Assembly (NCBI RefSeq): GCF_007993935.1
Contig: NZ_VITY01000016.1
Span: 124,001-188,000 of the forward strand
Direction: 5' to 3'
DNA from: Bradyrhizobium macuxiense
GTDB lineage: Bacteria; Pseudomonadota; Alphaproteobacteria; Rhizobiales; Xanthobacteraceae
DNA length: 64,000 bases
The notes below the pieces were generated by a model. It was not told the DNA's origin. It did not search any database and saw only the letters and a list, made by a program, of their open reading frames with translations. Positions within the stretch are counted from its first letter, which is position 1; every line of letters begins with the position of its first letter. This document shows, piece after piece, positions 42,369 through 52,856 of the stretch. Position numbers and translations under genes: made by a program.

Positions 42369-43672
42369 TCGTCGGCCTCCTCGGAAACGTCGGGCAGCCG
42401 ATCGTTGTCATCGCGATGCTTGATGTCCGGGTCGCCCAGTTTGTAGCGAGAAAGCGCCGGCAGAACCCCGATGCGGTCGCCTTCGATGGTGATGAGCTTG
42501 AGTTGGCTGAGACGGTAGATGGCAATCGCCGTCAGCTCCCGCGCGCCGGCTTCGCCCTGGGCGCTGCGCCGCCAATATCGGCCGTATCGCTCGGCCGATT
42601 CGGCCACGAACCTTTCGATTCGCAGGCGATCGGGAACGCCGCCGCCGGCATGTGCCAGGTGGTCTGCCACAAGGAGCGTGACGTGAGCATCGGTGCCGTC
42701 CGCCGGCATCGCGACGTCGCTGCAATTGCCGTCCGGATCGCAAAGTGCAATGCCCTCGGAACGGAGTTCGACGACAAGGCCGGTGCCAAGCGCGAGGCGG
42801 TTGGCCATCGCGCCGCGCTGATTGATGAAGTACTGCATGTCGGCCTCGTCAACTGTGCCGTCGTACACAACGGGATCGTCGAGAAGGCGCCTTGAGATGC
42901 GGTGCCGGCTGACATCGCGGCGGCCCTCGTCGGTCTCCGGCTGAATTTCTGCCGTGATGGCGGAGATCCGATCGACGGTTGTCCTCGGTTCATCGTTCTC
43001 AGGCCACGTGGATGGCCCACGAACGCATGCAAGAATGCTCGCAAGCGGCCCGCGATTAACATCGTAGAGGACGTCGCGGGACCGATCTTCCGACTGCCCG
43101 GACTTGACGAACGACTCGGCGTCTCCATCGATGGCATTGAGTACGCCGAGTTCGCCGAGCGCGACGCAGGCCGATGCAAGGTTGCGTCGGTCGTGGATGT
43201 CTGCCATGTCGAGAATGAAACCGCGGTTGAGGAGATCGGTATCCTTTGCAAGGGACAGGATTTGATCACCCAGGGCAGAAAGGGTGATCTGTGGTTCGCT
43301 CCGCGCGAGCACCGCGCACACCAGACAGAAGATCGCGTAGCGCCTGCGGTTGAAATTTGCCCATCCTCGCGTTGGATCGCTTGTATCGCTCGGGCGTTTC
43401 CACAGTCTGGCGTAGTCGCGCTCTACGCGCAGCGGCCATCCGGCCTCGCGGGCGAACCACTCCCTGAGATACGCGGAGTGACGTCGCACCAGACGGAGAG
43501 CCTCTCTTGCTTCGGCGGTTGTGGGCGTCAGTAACGGACGCATCAGGAGCGCGCGAACGGCCTCCCTGCGCTCGGCGTGTTCCTGCGTCTCCTGCTGGCG
43601 CAGGATCTCGCGTCCACCAGGGCGGCCGGTCTGAACGGGTGCTTCACGCCGCGTGGACGAGGCGGCGCTCAT
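42365..43672 (-). CDS. jetB: Wadjet JetB (type II, TIGR02678-like)
   Basis: A 435-residue protein matching the kite-type JetB of type II Wadjet in size and position. Winged-helix-like stretches occur near the N-terminus (L-R-L-V-R-R-H-S-A-Y-L-R-E-W-F) and C-terminus. It should bridge the JetC heads with JetA. It overlaps jetA and jetC by four bases (ATGA). Confidence 0.88.
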   Translation of the reverse strand: MSAASSTRREAPVQTGRPGGREILRQQETQEHAERREAVRALLMRPLLTPTTAEAREALRLVRRHSAYLREWFAREAGWPLRVERDYARLWKRPSDTSDPTRGWANFNRRRYAIFCLVCAVLARSEPQITLSALGDQILSLAKDTDLLNRGFILDMADIHDRRNLASACVALGELGVLNAIDGDAESFVKSGQSEDRSRDVLYDVNRGPLASILACVRGPSTWPENDEPRTTVDRISAITAEIQPETDEGRRDVSRHRISRRLLDDPVVYDGTVDEADMQYFINQRGAMANRLALGTGLVVELRSEGIALCDPDGNCSDVAMPADGTDAHVTLLVADHLAHAGGGVPDRLRIERFVAESAERYGRYWRRSAQGEAGARELTAIAIYRLSQLKLITIEGDRIGVLPALSRYKLGDPDIKHRDDNDRLPDVSEEADE

Positions 43673-45189
43673 GCGGCATCCGTCGGTGTGATGGTGATGC
43701 GGTGGTCACGGCCACAAAACACGCCGTCTTCGGTGACGATTTCGGCTTCCGTGTCCGCGTCGAGCGGTTCAAGCCGGATGAGATAGAGACCGTCGTTGGA
43801 CTGGATCTCGGTGACGCCATCGTCGCCGGCGGCCTTGGTCGCGATGGCTTCGCCCAATAGATCGAGGAAAAATCGGAACTCGTGCGAGTTTAGACGCCAG
43901 AGCTCCGAGAGGAGCAGGGGACACCCTGTTGCAAATTTTTGTCTGGCTGCTTCGATCTGCGCATGCTCTTCACCGACCTGTGCTTCGAGCTTCTTGCGTC
44001 CGGCGCTTCGATCATGAACGTGCGGGAGCCGTCCGCGGGGCATGCTGTAGCCGGTCTCGCGGAGCCGCAGCGGAACGACGATGGACGGCGCCTTATGCCA
44101 CGGAATGACACCGGTAACGTCAGCAGCGGCGGTGTTTTCGGCGTAGTGACGCGCTGGGTTGAGCGCAAACGCGGCTCGCGCAAGTCGGTGGGCGTCTTCG
44201 TCACCGTCGCAGTCGAGGAACCAGTGAGCGAGGCTCTTGAAGTCGGCCGAGCGGTCGCTGCGGCCGCTTCGGCGTTCGTTGATCGCGATGATTGCTGCAA
44301 GCAGTTGCGGAATCGCGGCGCGGGCGCGACTTCTGAGCTGTTCGCTCTGGGACCGCTCGCCGTTCGACCCGCCGACGAACCACATACGCAAGCCCTGCCA
44401 CCGCTCGTCCCACATCTTCAGTTCCGCTTCGTAGGCCGCCAGCTCTTCGCCCGGAGGGGCGTTGCGTGCCTGACGGCGGGCCACCGACTGGAGCATCGCG
44501 TCGATACGCAACTGAAGGGCATTGATGTCTTCCGAAATCGCACCGCTTCGGCTGACCAAGTCGCCAACGAATTGGCGGATGTACTCGATGAGACGCTGCT
44601 TGTAGTTCAGCACAGCGTCCACGTCGCCGTCCTGCAAATCGACACCGCGGAGGACGCCGGCCATGAAGGCTCGCGCGGTCTCGGCCATGTTGTTGAACAC
44701 GGTCATCAGACCGTTGAGGGTCTCGTAGATCTTGGCGACGTCAGGATCGTTGCTTCGGCCGAGGTGGATCAGCGTGAGGAGGCTCTTGCCGATGTCTTCA
44801 AGCGCGACCGTCTGCAGTTCGCCGCGGCGCTGCATTTCCTTCGCGAAGGCGCTGAGCGCCATCTCGACGGAGACGCCGCCCTTCGAAAGCCGGTAGAGCA
44901 TGCGGCGGCGATAGAACCCGCTCAACGAGGTAACGCGCGAATTGTCGGCCTGGCAGTCGAGATTGCCCCACTCGGTCAGCTTGTCGAGGATGGCGTCCAG
45001 TTCGGAGGTGGTCGGCGGCTCGCCCAGCCACTTTGCTTGCGCGAGAATCTCGGAAGGCCGGACGTAAAGCAGCAGTTGACGCTCTGCTGCCGCGCACACA
45101 TCCAGGACGCACCGGTACAGCGCCGCATTATCAGCGGTGACGTGACGGAAAAGGTCCTGATGCGTGGCGATCTCGAATTGACCGCTCAT
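43669..45189 (-). CDS. jetA: Wadjet JetA (type II, TIGR02677-like)
   Basis: A 506-residue kleisin-like JetA, first gene of the operon. Landmarks are F-R-H-V-T-A-D-N-A near the N-terminus and F-L-D-L-L-G-E-A near the C-terminus. I place the start at 45189 (MSGQFEIATHQDLF) with GGGG six bases upstream rather than the longer frame to 45222. With JetBCD it gives a complete type II Wadjet system, which blocks plasmid uptake. Confidence 0.9.
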   Translation of the reverse strand: MSGQFEIATHQDLFRHVTADNAALYRCVLDVCAAAERQLLLYVRPSEILAQAKWLGEPPTTSELDAILDKLTEWGNLDCQADNSRVTSLSGFYRRRMLYRLSKGGVSVEMALSAFAKEMQRRGELQTVALEDIGKSLLTLIHLGRSNDPDVAKIYETLNGLMTVFNNMAETARAFMAGVLRGVDLQDGDVDAVLNYKQRLIEYIRQFVGDLVSRSGAISEDINALQLRIDAMLQSVARRQARNAPPGEELAAYEAELKMWDERWQGLRMWFVGGSNGERSQSEQLRSRARAAIPQLLAAIIAINERRSGRSDRSADFKSLAHWFLDCDGDEDAHRLARAAFALNPARHYAENTAAADVTGVIPWHKAPSIVVPLRLRETGYSMPRGRLPHVHDRSAGRKKLEAQVGEEHAQIEAARQKFATGCPLLLSELWRLNSHEFRFFLDLLGEAIATKAAGDDGVTEIQSNDGLYLIRLEPLDADTEAEIVTEDGVFCGRDHRITITPTDAA

Positions 45190-45434
45190 GCATGCCCCAT
45201 AACCACTTGAAATACCTCGCAATGGTGACCCGATGAGCGGCGTCCGTCAAAGCAAATCGGCTGTAGACGACCGCCAAACACAGGAGGCCGAACGTTTGCC
45301 CGTTCGGTGATGCCATGGTCTGGCACGGTCGTTCTGTGGCGACGGCTACCCATGGTTGTTTGCGCCGATCTCCCAGGAGTCATTTAGGCCGCACCCGCAG
45401 TGGCATTGGCCAGCGCGATCGCGGCTGCTGGTTC

Positions 45435-45462
45435 TTGACCAAAGATGACCAATGAGTATAAT
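45435..45462 (+). promoter_or_regulatory. Candidate promoter of the ietAS unit
   Basis: TTGACC and TATAAT are separated by 16 bases. The -10 hexamer is consensus. Transcription would start near 45470, leaving a leader of about 260 bases before ietA. The rest of 45190-45728, between the divergent jetA and ietA genes, holds no gene I trust. Confidence 0.5.
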
Positions 45463-45728
45463 GTTCTCGTTATGTTCTGTCACTATCGAAGGTGCATGTT
45501 TCTGCCCGCGGCAGGGTAGCCACGCTCCGTCCAGGGATATGACCGGAAACACTTAACCACTCATCGGTAGACTAGTGATTAGCCTTAAAGCCCTGCCGGG
45601 GTCGCTGAATCCTGTGAAATCAGGGCCGGCTCGAATAGATGTAAGCGCTTTTGTCCGATACAGCCCCAGGCTTGATCGTTAGTGTCGGTCTTGGAGGAAC
45701 TCCGCGCTGGAAACAGAAGTAGGGAAGA

Positions 45729-46712
45729 ATGTCGACCGCTCGCCACATCGTCGCGTTGCTGCGCTGCCATATCGACGGAGACGACGACCGCTTCCTCTCC
45801 GTGGCGACGCAGCTTGCCGCGCACGAGGCGAGGCAAGGACACGGCAAACTCGCCCAGGAACTGCGCGAGCTGATCGACGCGGCAAAGGGCAAGACTGCGC
45901 ATGTCGGCCGGCGCGGTGCGGGTCCCGTTCCTCTCGCGCAGCCAAAAGGCGAACTGAGTAGCCTGTTGTCGGCGCGATATTCGGATATTCGCCTCAACAG
46001 CATGGTATTGGGGCCAAATCTAAAGGAGCGCTTGACGCGAGTTTTGACCGAACAGCGCCAACAGGAGCGCCTGCGCGCCCGCGGCCTGACGCCTCGACGG
46101 AAGTTGCTGTTAATTGGACCTCCGGGTTCGGGCAAGACGATGACGGCGTCCGCTCTTGCCGGCGAGTTGAAGCTACCGCTATTCACAATTCTCTATGAGG
46201 GCTTGATCGGCAAGCTCATGGGCGAAACGGCGACGCGTCTTCGCTTGGTGTTTGATGCTGTTGCAGTTCAGCGCGGCGTATACTTCTTTGACGAGTTCGA
46301 TGCGATCGGTTCACAACGATCGCACGCGAACGATGTCGGCGAGATCCGGCGCGTGCTCAATTCATTCCTCCAGTTTTTGGAGAACGATGACGGCCCGAGC
46401 CTGATCGTTGCTGCGACCAACCACCCAGAGCTGCTAGACAAAGCCGTTTTCCGGCGTTTCGACGACGTCATTATTTATGGATTGCCGGACCCGGAGATCG
46501 CTCGCGGCATATTGGAATCGCATCTGACGGGATTTGACGTCTCGGACGTCAATTGGTCGTCGATTTTGGAAGCCACTGCGGGTTTGAGCCAGGCGGAAGT
46601 ATCACGGGCTGCCGACGAGGCGGCGAAGATCGCCGTACTCGAGGACAGAAGCGAGATCAGGACGCCGACGCTGCTCTCGACATTGGCGGAACGCAGAGCC
46701 GCCACGAGTTGA
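45729..46712 (+). CDS. ietA: IetA-type AAA+ ATPase
   Basis: A 327-residue AAA+ protein: Walker A G-P-P-G-S-G-K-T, Walker B Y-F-F-D-E-F-D-A, sensor-1 A-A-T-N-H-P-E, arginine finger region F-R-R-F-D-D. It precedes a subtilisin-like protease by fourteen bases. The same ATPase/subtilase pair was described on agrobacterial plasmids as a stability (toxin-antitoxin-like) module and later as the anti-phage system IetAS. The ATG at 45729 follows GGGAAG. Confidence 0.85.
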   Translation: MSTARHIVALLRCHIDGDDDRFLSVATQLAAHEARQGHGKLAQELRELIDAAKGKTAHVGRRGAGPVPLAQPKGELSSLLSARYSDIRLNSMVLGPNLKERLTRVLTEQRQQERLRARGLTPRRKLLLIGPPGSGKTMTASALAGELKLPLFTILYEGLIGKLMGETATRLRLVFDAVAVQRGVYFFDEFDAIGSQRSHANDVGEIRRVLNSFLQFLENDDGPSLIVAATNHPELLDKAVFRRFDDVIIYGLPDPEIARGILESHLTGFDVSDVNWSSILEATAGLSQAEVSRAADEAAKIAVLEDRSEIRTPTLLSTLAERRAATS

Positions 46713-46726
46713 GGTGCAGACGATAG

Positions 46727-49184
46727 ATGGCACGACCGCCGCGCAATCGGCCGCATTTTCATGTTGAGGGTGGCGGTGAAGCAGAGCCGTACACATCACC
46801 TCGCATTGTCATCACAGGACTGCCTCCCGCCCGGGTAAGAGCGCAGCACGCAGAGAAGCTCGGCCACGCGATCGGTGCAGCCGTCCAGCAGGCCCGGCAA
46901 AAACTTGGAACCCGCGACCAAGCGATCGCTGAAGGCGAGAAGGGGTTCTATCTCGAATTCGAGATCCCGGCGGCGGAACAGGACGCTGTGGAAGGTCTTG
47001 AGAATAGGCCTGCCAAAATTGAGCTCGTTGCCGTTAGGCCTACCGCCGATAATCAGGAAATGGTTTCGGCCACCGTGTTCGTACCTGAGCGCTCGGCCGA
47101 ATTCTTTGCCAAGAAGGTCGAGACGTATCGCGACGAGAACACGAAGTCGGGAAAGCCCAGGAACGAAGCCTTGGTCGCGCGAATCGAGGATGTCCGCCTT
47201 GGAGCCGTTCGTTCGCTCTTCACCGATGACATGGCGCTTTTTCCGATGGTTGGGCGTCAGGCGTGGTGGGAGGTGTGGGTTCGCGACGGTCGTTTGGAGA
47301 CCCTTCGGCACGTCGCACAACGCCTCAATGTGACCCTGAAGGAACATGCCATCAGCTTCCCCGAGCGCGATGTGATTCTGGCGCTTGCCAACGAGGAATC
47401 GATGGCGAGGCTCGTCGACAATAGTGACGCCGTAGCCGAACTGCGCATTGCCAAGGATATGCCGACTCTTTCTCGAGATGCGCCCGGTCGAACAAGCAGA
47501 CTGGGCGGGCAATCTCGTCGATCGTGTTAACGCACCTGATGCGGTGGCGCCGGCCATCTGTCTTCTCGACAGCGGGGCGACCCGGACGCATCCGTTGATC
47601 GAGCCGGGCTTAGATGCCGTCGACCAGCACGCCTATGACAAGGGCTGGGGCGTAGGCGATAGCTCTTACTGGAATGGTCATGGCACGTCGATGTCAGGCG
47701 TCGCACTCTATGGCGATCTTGAAGCGGCGCTTAGCCATGGTGGTCAAGTTGACCTGCGCCATCGATTGGAGACGGTCAAAATCCTGCCGCCAGCTGGCCA
47801 GAACGATCCCGAACTTTATGGAGCAATCACGGAAGTCGGTATCAACAAGGCTGAGGCACAGGCTCCGCGTCGTCGGCGGGTCTTCTGCATGGCGGTGACG
47901 AGCCAAGTCGGTCTTGGTCGCGGTCGCCCTTCTTCGTGGTCGGCGGCCATCGACCAGCTTTGCTATGGAGGTGGCGACCGTCGACGCCTCATGGTGCTCG
48001 CCGCTGGGAATCTGCGAGGTGACATTGCGGCTCCGGACTACCCGGACCGGAACGACCTTGAAGAGGTCGAGAGCCCCGCTCAGGCGTGGAATCCGCTAGT
48101 TGTCGGAGCGTACACCGACAAGATCGGCATCTTTCATCCCGACTTCAATGGCTGGCAGCCAGTGGCGCCCGCCGGCGAATTGTCTCCGGCGAGCCGAACG
48201 TCTGGTGTTTGGGATCGTCAGTGGCCGATCCGACCGGATGTCGTGTTCGAAGGCGGCAACTTTGCCCATGACGGTGTCAATCCGGCGTCAGCAATCGACG
48301 ACCTCCAGCTTATGACAACGCACTATCGTCCGCAAATGCGTCTCTTCGAGACGTTTGGCGATACCAGTGCGGCCGCAGCATTAGGCTCGCATCTTTGCGC
48401 CGGAGTTTTGGTTGCCCGGCCCCAGCTTTGGCCAGAAACGGTGCGAGCTCTCGCGGTGCACTCGGCCGAGTGGACGCCCGCCATGCGCGCACGGATCAAG
48501 CGGGCTGCTCAGGCACAGAAGGCGGCCATGCTTCGCCGATACGGATGGGGTGTGCCTGATATCGGTCGCGCTGTGATGAGTGCGACTGACGATGCGACCT
48601 TGATGGTCGAAGATGCTCTTCTCCCGTTCCGAAAGGATGGTTCGACCATCAAGACTCGCAGCATGAACCTCCACCGCTTGCCGTGGCCCCGAGACGAGCT
48701 GCTGGAGTTGGGAGAGCAAGATGTCGAGCTGCGGATCACCTTGTCCTATTTCGTCGAGCCCAACCCCGGAGAGCGAGGATGGACGAGACGACACCGCTAT
48801 TCATCTCACTCGCTGCGTTTTGCAGTGAAGCGGTCATTGGAGAGTCTCCAGCAGTTTCGCCAACGTATCAACAAGGCTGCGGAGGCGGAAGAGGAGGGGC
48901 AGGCTGGAGCCGCGGCGGGTGGCGACAATTGGGTGCTCGGTACGATCCGCGATAAGGGATCGATCCACTCGGATATTTGGCGCGGAAGTGCGGCGGAACT
49001 AGCCGAGCGCGATGCGATCGGGGTGTTTCCCGTCAGCGGCTGGTGGAAGGAAAAGCCTGCCCTTCAGCGTTGGGATCGCTCGGCACGTTATGCGCTGGTC
49101 GTCTCCGTGAGAGCTCCAGGAGCAAACATCGACATCTACACGCCGATCGCCAACATGCTGGAAATTCCAGTACCTGCTTCATGA
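46727..49184 (+). pseudogene. ietS: IetS-type subtilisin-like serine protease, frameshifted
   Basis: Two overlapping frames together make one IetS-length protease. The first (46727-47530) encodes about 245 residues of N-terminal domain up to A-K-D-M-P-T-L; the second, open from 47448 to 49184, continues with L-E-M-R-P-V-E-Q and carries the complete triad: D in L-L-D-S-G-A, H in N-G-H-G-T-S and S in G-D-T-S-A-A-A, plus the oxyanion Asn in A-A-G-N. Joining them needs a +1 change near 47477-47485 (ACTCTTTCTCGAG). It may be a true frameshift mutation, a sequencing error, or a programmed shift. An internal ATG in the second frame (47478) could give an orphan protease. Confidence 0.85.
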
Positions 49185-49797
49185 GCAGTTGCGGCGCGGG
49201 ATAGTCGCGTTTTGTGAGTAGAAATCACCAAACGTTGAAATTTTTGATTTTTTGCCTTGACTGGCGGAAAGGGTGACTGCCGAACCGGACCATCAGCGTG
49301 TTTGGCTGAGATCAAGAAAGGTGCCGAAATTCACACCGGTCGCGGGAGAGATATCGATAGTTGAAATTAAGATAGTGCGACCAACACCAAAAAGTTCAAG
49401 CCGTCACGCACCCTCATCGGCGGGCGTCTGCCCTTGATCCCGAGGTCGGGCAGCTCTCGCTTGGCTTGCAACTCCTTGGAGCGCCTCGCCCAACGCGCCA
49501 GTACGCGACCCCGACGGATAGCGAGTTTTCGTGGCTTGCGGGCTGACGCCTCCGACCATTTTTGCAAACGAACCGAACGGACCCAGTGGTTTAAAAACGT
49601 CAGTTTGCCGCTTACAGTCGCGAGAGCCAGCTCCGGCATTGTCCGAGAAGACGCACTATTTTCTTGATTGACCATTCGGCACGACCGGCGACAAACCTGA
49701 ATAACAGGCTTTAGAGGCAAGACAAGCAAGTGGCCCCAGCGGCCGCGTGGCACCAAAATGTGGCGGAGTGGTCACGTGAACCGGAGAGTCTTGCGAG
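49185..49797. other. Gene-free region after ietS
   Basis: About 600 bases with conflicting short frames. A minus-strand frame around 49370-49560 has a basic stretch (R-R-G-R-V-L-A-R-W-A-R-R) but no recognisable family. It marks the end of the second defence island. Confidence 0.35.
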
Positions 49798-50001
49798 TCA
49801 GACGCCATGTCCGGCGGACGCACCGAGGTGAAGCGCCAGAACCTGTTCCGGCGTTTCGTTCACCTCGATGGTTTGAGTGTTGCCGCCGACGAATTTTAGG
49901 ATCGTCTTGTCGCCCTCGCGCGACATGCCGCTAACGAGCGAGATGTTGACATAGTAGGGCTCCGCTTTGCCATAGCGGGTGCATTTGATCCAGAACTGCA
50001 T
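49798..50001 (-). CDS. Small conserved-looking protein downstream of metE
   Basis: A 67-residue beta-rich protein starting MQFWIKCTRY, preceded by GGAGG seven bases upstream. V-N-I-S-L-V-S-G-M and T-I-L-K-F-V-G-G-N suggest a small SH3-like or FlbD-like fold, but I do not recognise it. It follows metE by 18 bases in the same direction and so may be under the same riboswitch. Confidence 0.55.
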   Translation of the reverse strand: MQFWIKCTRYGKAEPYYVNISLVSGMSREGDKTILKFVGGNTQTIEVNETPEQVLALHLGASAGHGV

Positions 50002-50019
50002 CGGCAGCCTCCGCGACAA

Positions 50020-52371
50020 TCAGCCTGCGGCCCGCAGCTCGCGCGCGGCCGCAACCATATTGACGAGCGCCGGCCTGACCTCGTCCCATTTGCGGGTTTT
50101 CAGGCCGCAATCCGGATTGACCCAGAGCTGGCCGTCGGACAGGCGCTGCCGCGCCAGCTTGAGCAGCTCGGTCATCTCGGTCACCTCAGGCACCCGCGGC
50201 GAGTGGATGTCGTAGACGCCGGGTCCGATCTCGTTCGGATAGCGGTAGTTCCGGAATGCGTCCAGCAACTCCATCTTCGATCGCGATGTCTCGATCGAGA
50301 TCACGTCGGCATCCATCGTGCCGATCGCGTCGATGATGTCGTTGAACTCGGAGTAGCACATATGGGTGTGGATCTGGGTCTCGTCCCGGACGCCGGACGA
50401 GCAGATACGGAAGCATTCCACGGCCCAGTCGAGATAGGTTGTCCACTCAGTGCGCCGCAATGGCAGACCTTCGCGCAGGGCGGCCTCGTCGATCTGGATC
50501 ATCCCGGCGCCGGCGCCTTCGAGGTCGGTGACCTCGTCGCGGATCGCAAGCGCGATCTGGCGGCAGGCTTGGCTGCGCGGAATGTCGTCGCGGACGAACG
50601 ACCAGTTGAGGATGGTGACCGGGCCGGTCAGCATCGCCTTCATCGGCTTTGCAGTCAGCGACTGCGCATACTGCCACCATTCGACCGTCATCGGCTTCGG
50701 GCGTGACACGTCGCCGAACAGGATCGGCGGCCTGACATAGCGCGAGCCGTAGGACTGCACCCAGGCGTTCTCGGTGAAGACGAACCCTAAGAGCTGCTCG
50801 CCGAAGTACTGCACCATGTCGTTGCGCTCGAACTCGCCATGGACGAGCACGTCAAGACCGATGCTTTCCTGCCAGCGCACGGTGCGTGCTGTCTGGTTCT
50901 GAAGGAAGGTCTTGTAGGCGGTATCACTCAGATCTCCCTTGCCATGCGCGGCGCGTGCTTTCCTGATTTCGTGGGTCTGCGGGAAAGAGCCGATCGTCGT
51001 CGTGGGAAAAGCTGGCAGGTTGAAGCGCGCATGCTGCACCTCGGCTCGTTCCTCGAACCGACTGGCGCGCCGGAGCATCGCCTCGTCGATGGCGGCGATG
51101 CGGCGTGCCACCTTCGCATCGTGAATGCGCGGCGAGGTCTTGCGCGCGGCTGCGGCGGCGTCGGATGCCTTCAAAGCCTTTGTGATCGACCTGCGCCCGC
51201 TTGCAAGTGCCGTCCCGAGGGCAGCCAGCTCCTCGATCTTCTGCACGGAAAAGGCAAGCCAGCTCTTCACCTCGGCGTCGAGCTTGCCTTCCAGGGCGAG
51301 ATCGATCGGCACATGAAGCAGCGAGCAGGAGGGGGCGATCTGCACGCGGTCCTTGCCGCGCTTTGCGACGACTGGCTCAAGCCGGTCGAGGATTCTGCTC
51401 AGATCGGCGCACCAGATGTTGCGGCCGTCGAGCACACCGAACGAGACGACGCGGTCGGCGGACAGGCGGGCGAGGTCGTCGAGCTGCCCGGGCGCGCGCA
51501 CCAGGTCGAGATGCAGACCGGCCACGGGAAGCGCGAACGCCGTGTCGCGGTTCTGGCCGAGGCCGCCGAAATAGCTCGCCAGCATGATCTTGATCTGCGG
51601 CACTGCCCTGGCAATTTCGGCGTAGGCACGGCGCAGCGCGTCCTGCGCCGCCCCGTCGAGATCAAGCACCAGGCAGGGCTCATCGATCTGCACCCATTCC
51701 GCGCCGCGGCTGGCAAGCTCCCGCAGCACCTCGACATAGACCGGCAGCAGCCGGTCCAGCAGCGACAGCGGCTCGAAGCCGGCCTCCTTGCTCTTGGCGA
51801 GCTTGAGGAAGGTGACCGGACCGACCAGCACGGGTCGGGTCTGGTAGCCCAGCGCCTTGGCTTCCTCATATTCCTCGATCGGCTTGCGCGAGAGGAGGCG
51901 GAATTGCTGATCTTTCGCGAGTTCCGGAACCATGTAGTGATAGTTGGTGTCGAACCACTTGGTCATTTCTTGCGCCGACACGTTGTGGCCATGATGGGCA
52001 TGGCCGCGGGGCGCATCGTGCGGGTTGCCTTGGACATCACCCTGGCTGCCGCGCGCCATTGCAAAATAGGTCGCAAGCGGCACCGGGCCGCTGGTCCAGC
52101 CATAGATCGCGGGGATCGCGCCCACCATCACCGAGGTGTCGAGCACCTGGTCGTAGAACGAGAAATCGTTCGACGGGATCACCGAGACACCGAGCTTCTT
52201 CTGCCGCGCCCAGTTGGCGGCACGCAATCCGATCCCGGCTTCGATCAATGCCTTCTCGTTCGATGCGCCAGACCAGAAGCTTTCGAGCGCAAGCTTGAGT
52301 TCGCGGCGTGGACCGATCCGCGGCGTACCAAGAGTTGCGATCGCAAGTGAGGAGATAGATGTAGAGGACAT
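50020..52371 (-). CDS. metE: Cobalamin-independent methionine synthase MetE
   Basis: A 783-residue enzyme that methylates homocysteine from methyl-tetrahydropteroyl-triglutamate without B12. Zinc-site motifs are visible: H-T-H-M-C-Y-S and, near the end, N-P-D-C-G-L-K-T-R. The ATG at 52371 (MSSTSISSLAIATLG) is chosen over an upstream frame because that frame enters the riboswitch leader. A cobalamin riboswitch lies in the 5' leader, so the gene is probably shut off when B12 is available. Confidence 0.97.
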   Translation of the reverse strand: MSSTSISSLAIATLGTPRIGPRRELKLALESFWSGASNEKALIEAGIGLRAANWARQKKLGVSVIPSNDFSFYDQVLDTSVMVGAIPAIYGWTSGPVPLATYFAMARGSQGDVQGNPHDAPRGHAHHGHNVSAQEMTKWFDTNYHYMVPELAKDQQFRLLSRKPIEEYEEAKALGYQTRPVLVGPVTFLKLAKSKEAGFEPLSLLDRLLPVYVEVLRELASRGAEWVQIDEPCLVLDLDGAAQDALRRAYAEIARAVPQIKIMLASYFGGLGQNRDTAFALPVAGLHLDLVRAPGQLDDLARLSADRVVSFGVLDGRNIWCADLSRILDRLEPVVAKRGKDRVQIAPSCSLLHVPIDLALEGKLDAEVKSWLAFSVQKIEELAALGTALASGRRSITKALKASDAAAAARKTSPRIHDAKVARRIAAIDEAMLRRASRFEERAEVQHARFNLPAFPTTTIGSFPQTHEIRKARAAHGKGDLSDTAYKTFLQNQTARTVRWQESIGLDVLVHGEFERNDMVQYFGEQLLGFVFTENAWVQSYGSRYVRPPILFGDVSRPKPMTVEWWQYAQSLTAKPMKAMLTGPVTILNWSFVRDDIPRSQACRQIALAIRDEVTDLEGAGAGMIQIDEAALREGLPLRRTEWTTYLDWAVECFRICSSGVRDETQIHTHMCYSEFNDIIDAIGTMDADVISIETSRSKMELLDAFRNYRYPNEIGPGVYDIHSPRVPEVTEMTELLKLARQRLSDGQLWVNPDCGLKTRKWDEVRPALVNMVAAARELRAAG

Positions 52372-52464
52372 TGGCTTAACCCCAAAAGTTGGGGGCAAAG
52401 GCCGTAGTGACACGTCTGGACTCGCAAAGACGCATGGAGGCGCAAGCGGGTCGCAACCGCACCA

Positions 52465-52481
52465 CCGGGACACCCCGCCCG
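52465..52481 (-). promoter_or_regulatory. Leader hairpin element shared by metE and nrdA
   Basis: On the minus strand CGGGCGGGGTGTCCCGG, downstream of the metE riboswitch core. The same 17 bases occur in the nrdA leader at 53041-53057. CGGG and CCCG can pair. It may be part of the expression platform. A second small palindrome, CCCCAA-AAG-TTGGGG, lies near 52380-52394 just before the metE start. Confidence 0.5.
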
Positions 52482-52499
52482 AGGACGTTTATGTTGTCG

Positions 52500-52668
52500 A
52501 GGCAGGTCTCCTGGCTCGCGGGTCCTAGCTGTCGTCCGGCCTTCCCGAAGCTTGCGCTTCAGTGGCTGAAATGGACGATGGCTCGCCGCTTACAGTTGCG
52601 GGGGCAGCGCCGGCATCGCACCGGCTTCCCTCTTAGCTTCGAGAGAAACTGCCTCTCGAAGAACCACG
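52500..52668 (-). ncRNA. Cobalamin riboswitch upstream of metE
   Basis: On the minus strand the conserved landmarks appear in order: C-T-A-A-G-A-GGGAAGCCGGTG, CCCCCGCAACTGTAAGC, the B12 box A-GCCACTG (52566-52559), and the closing CCAGGAGACCTGCC. These are signatures of the AdoCbl riboswitch. A 5' hairpin with arms TTCGAGAG/CTCTCGAA precedes the core. Confidence 0.93.
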
Positions 52669-52856
52669 ACGAGGTCACTTACAGACAACATCGCGGGCGC
52701 GTCAACTCACGTGAGTTGATGGGGCTCCGTCCACAGACGCTCACGAGCCTTGGGATGACGCTTCCAAAAAAATTGGAAAGACCGTCTTGCGGCCGTTGAC
52801 ATCCTGTCTCAAATCGCACCAGATATGGACGTCACGGTCCGCCATATCGCTAGATT

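Noticed and set aside
43939..45210. Plus-strand open frame of 423 codons over jetA
   Set aside because: Antisense to jetA, whose operon overlaps and family match are clear.
47448..47530. Programmed +1 frameshift in ietS as in release factor 2
   Set aside because: The junction has a CTTTCTC run but no in-frame stop codon or internal Shine-Dalgarno stimulator at the right distance, so I keep mutation or sequencing error as the first explanation.
50839..52350. 500-codon plus-strand open frame opposite metE
   Set aside because: It is the shadow of a highly conserved gene in GC-rich DNA; composition (His, Arg, Gln, Asp rich) is typical of an antisense frame.
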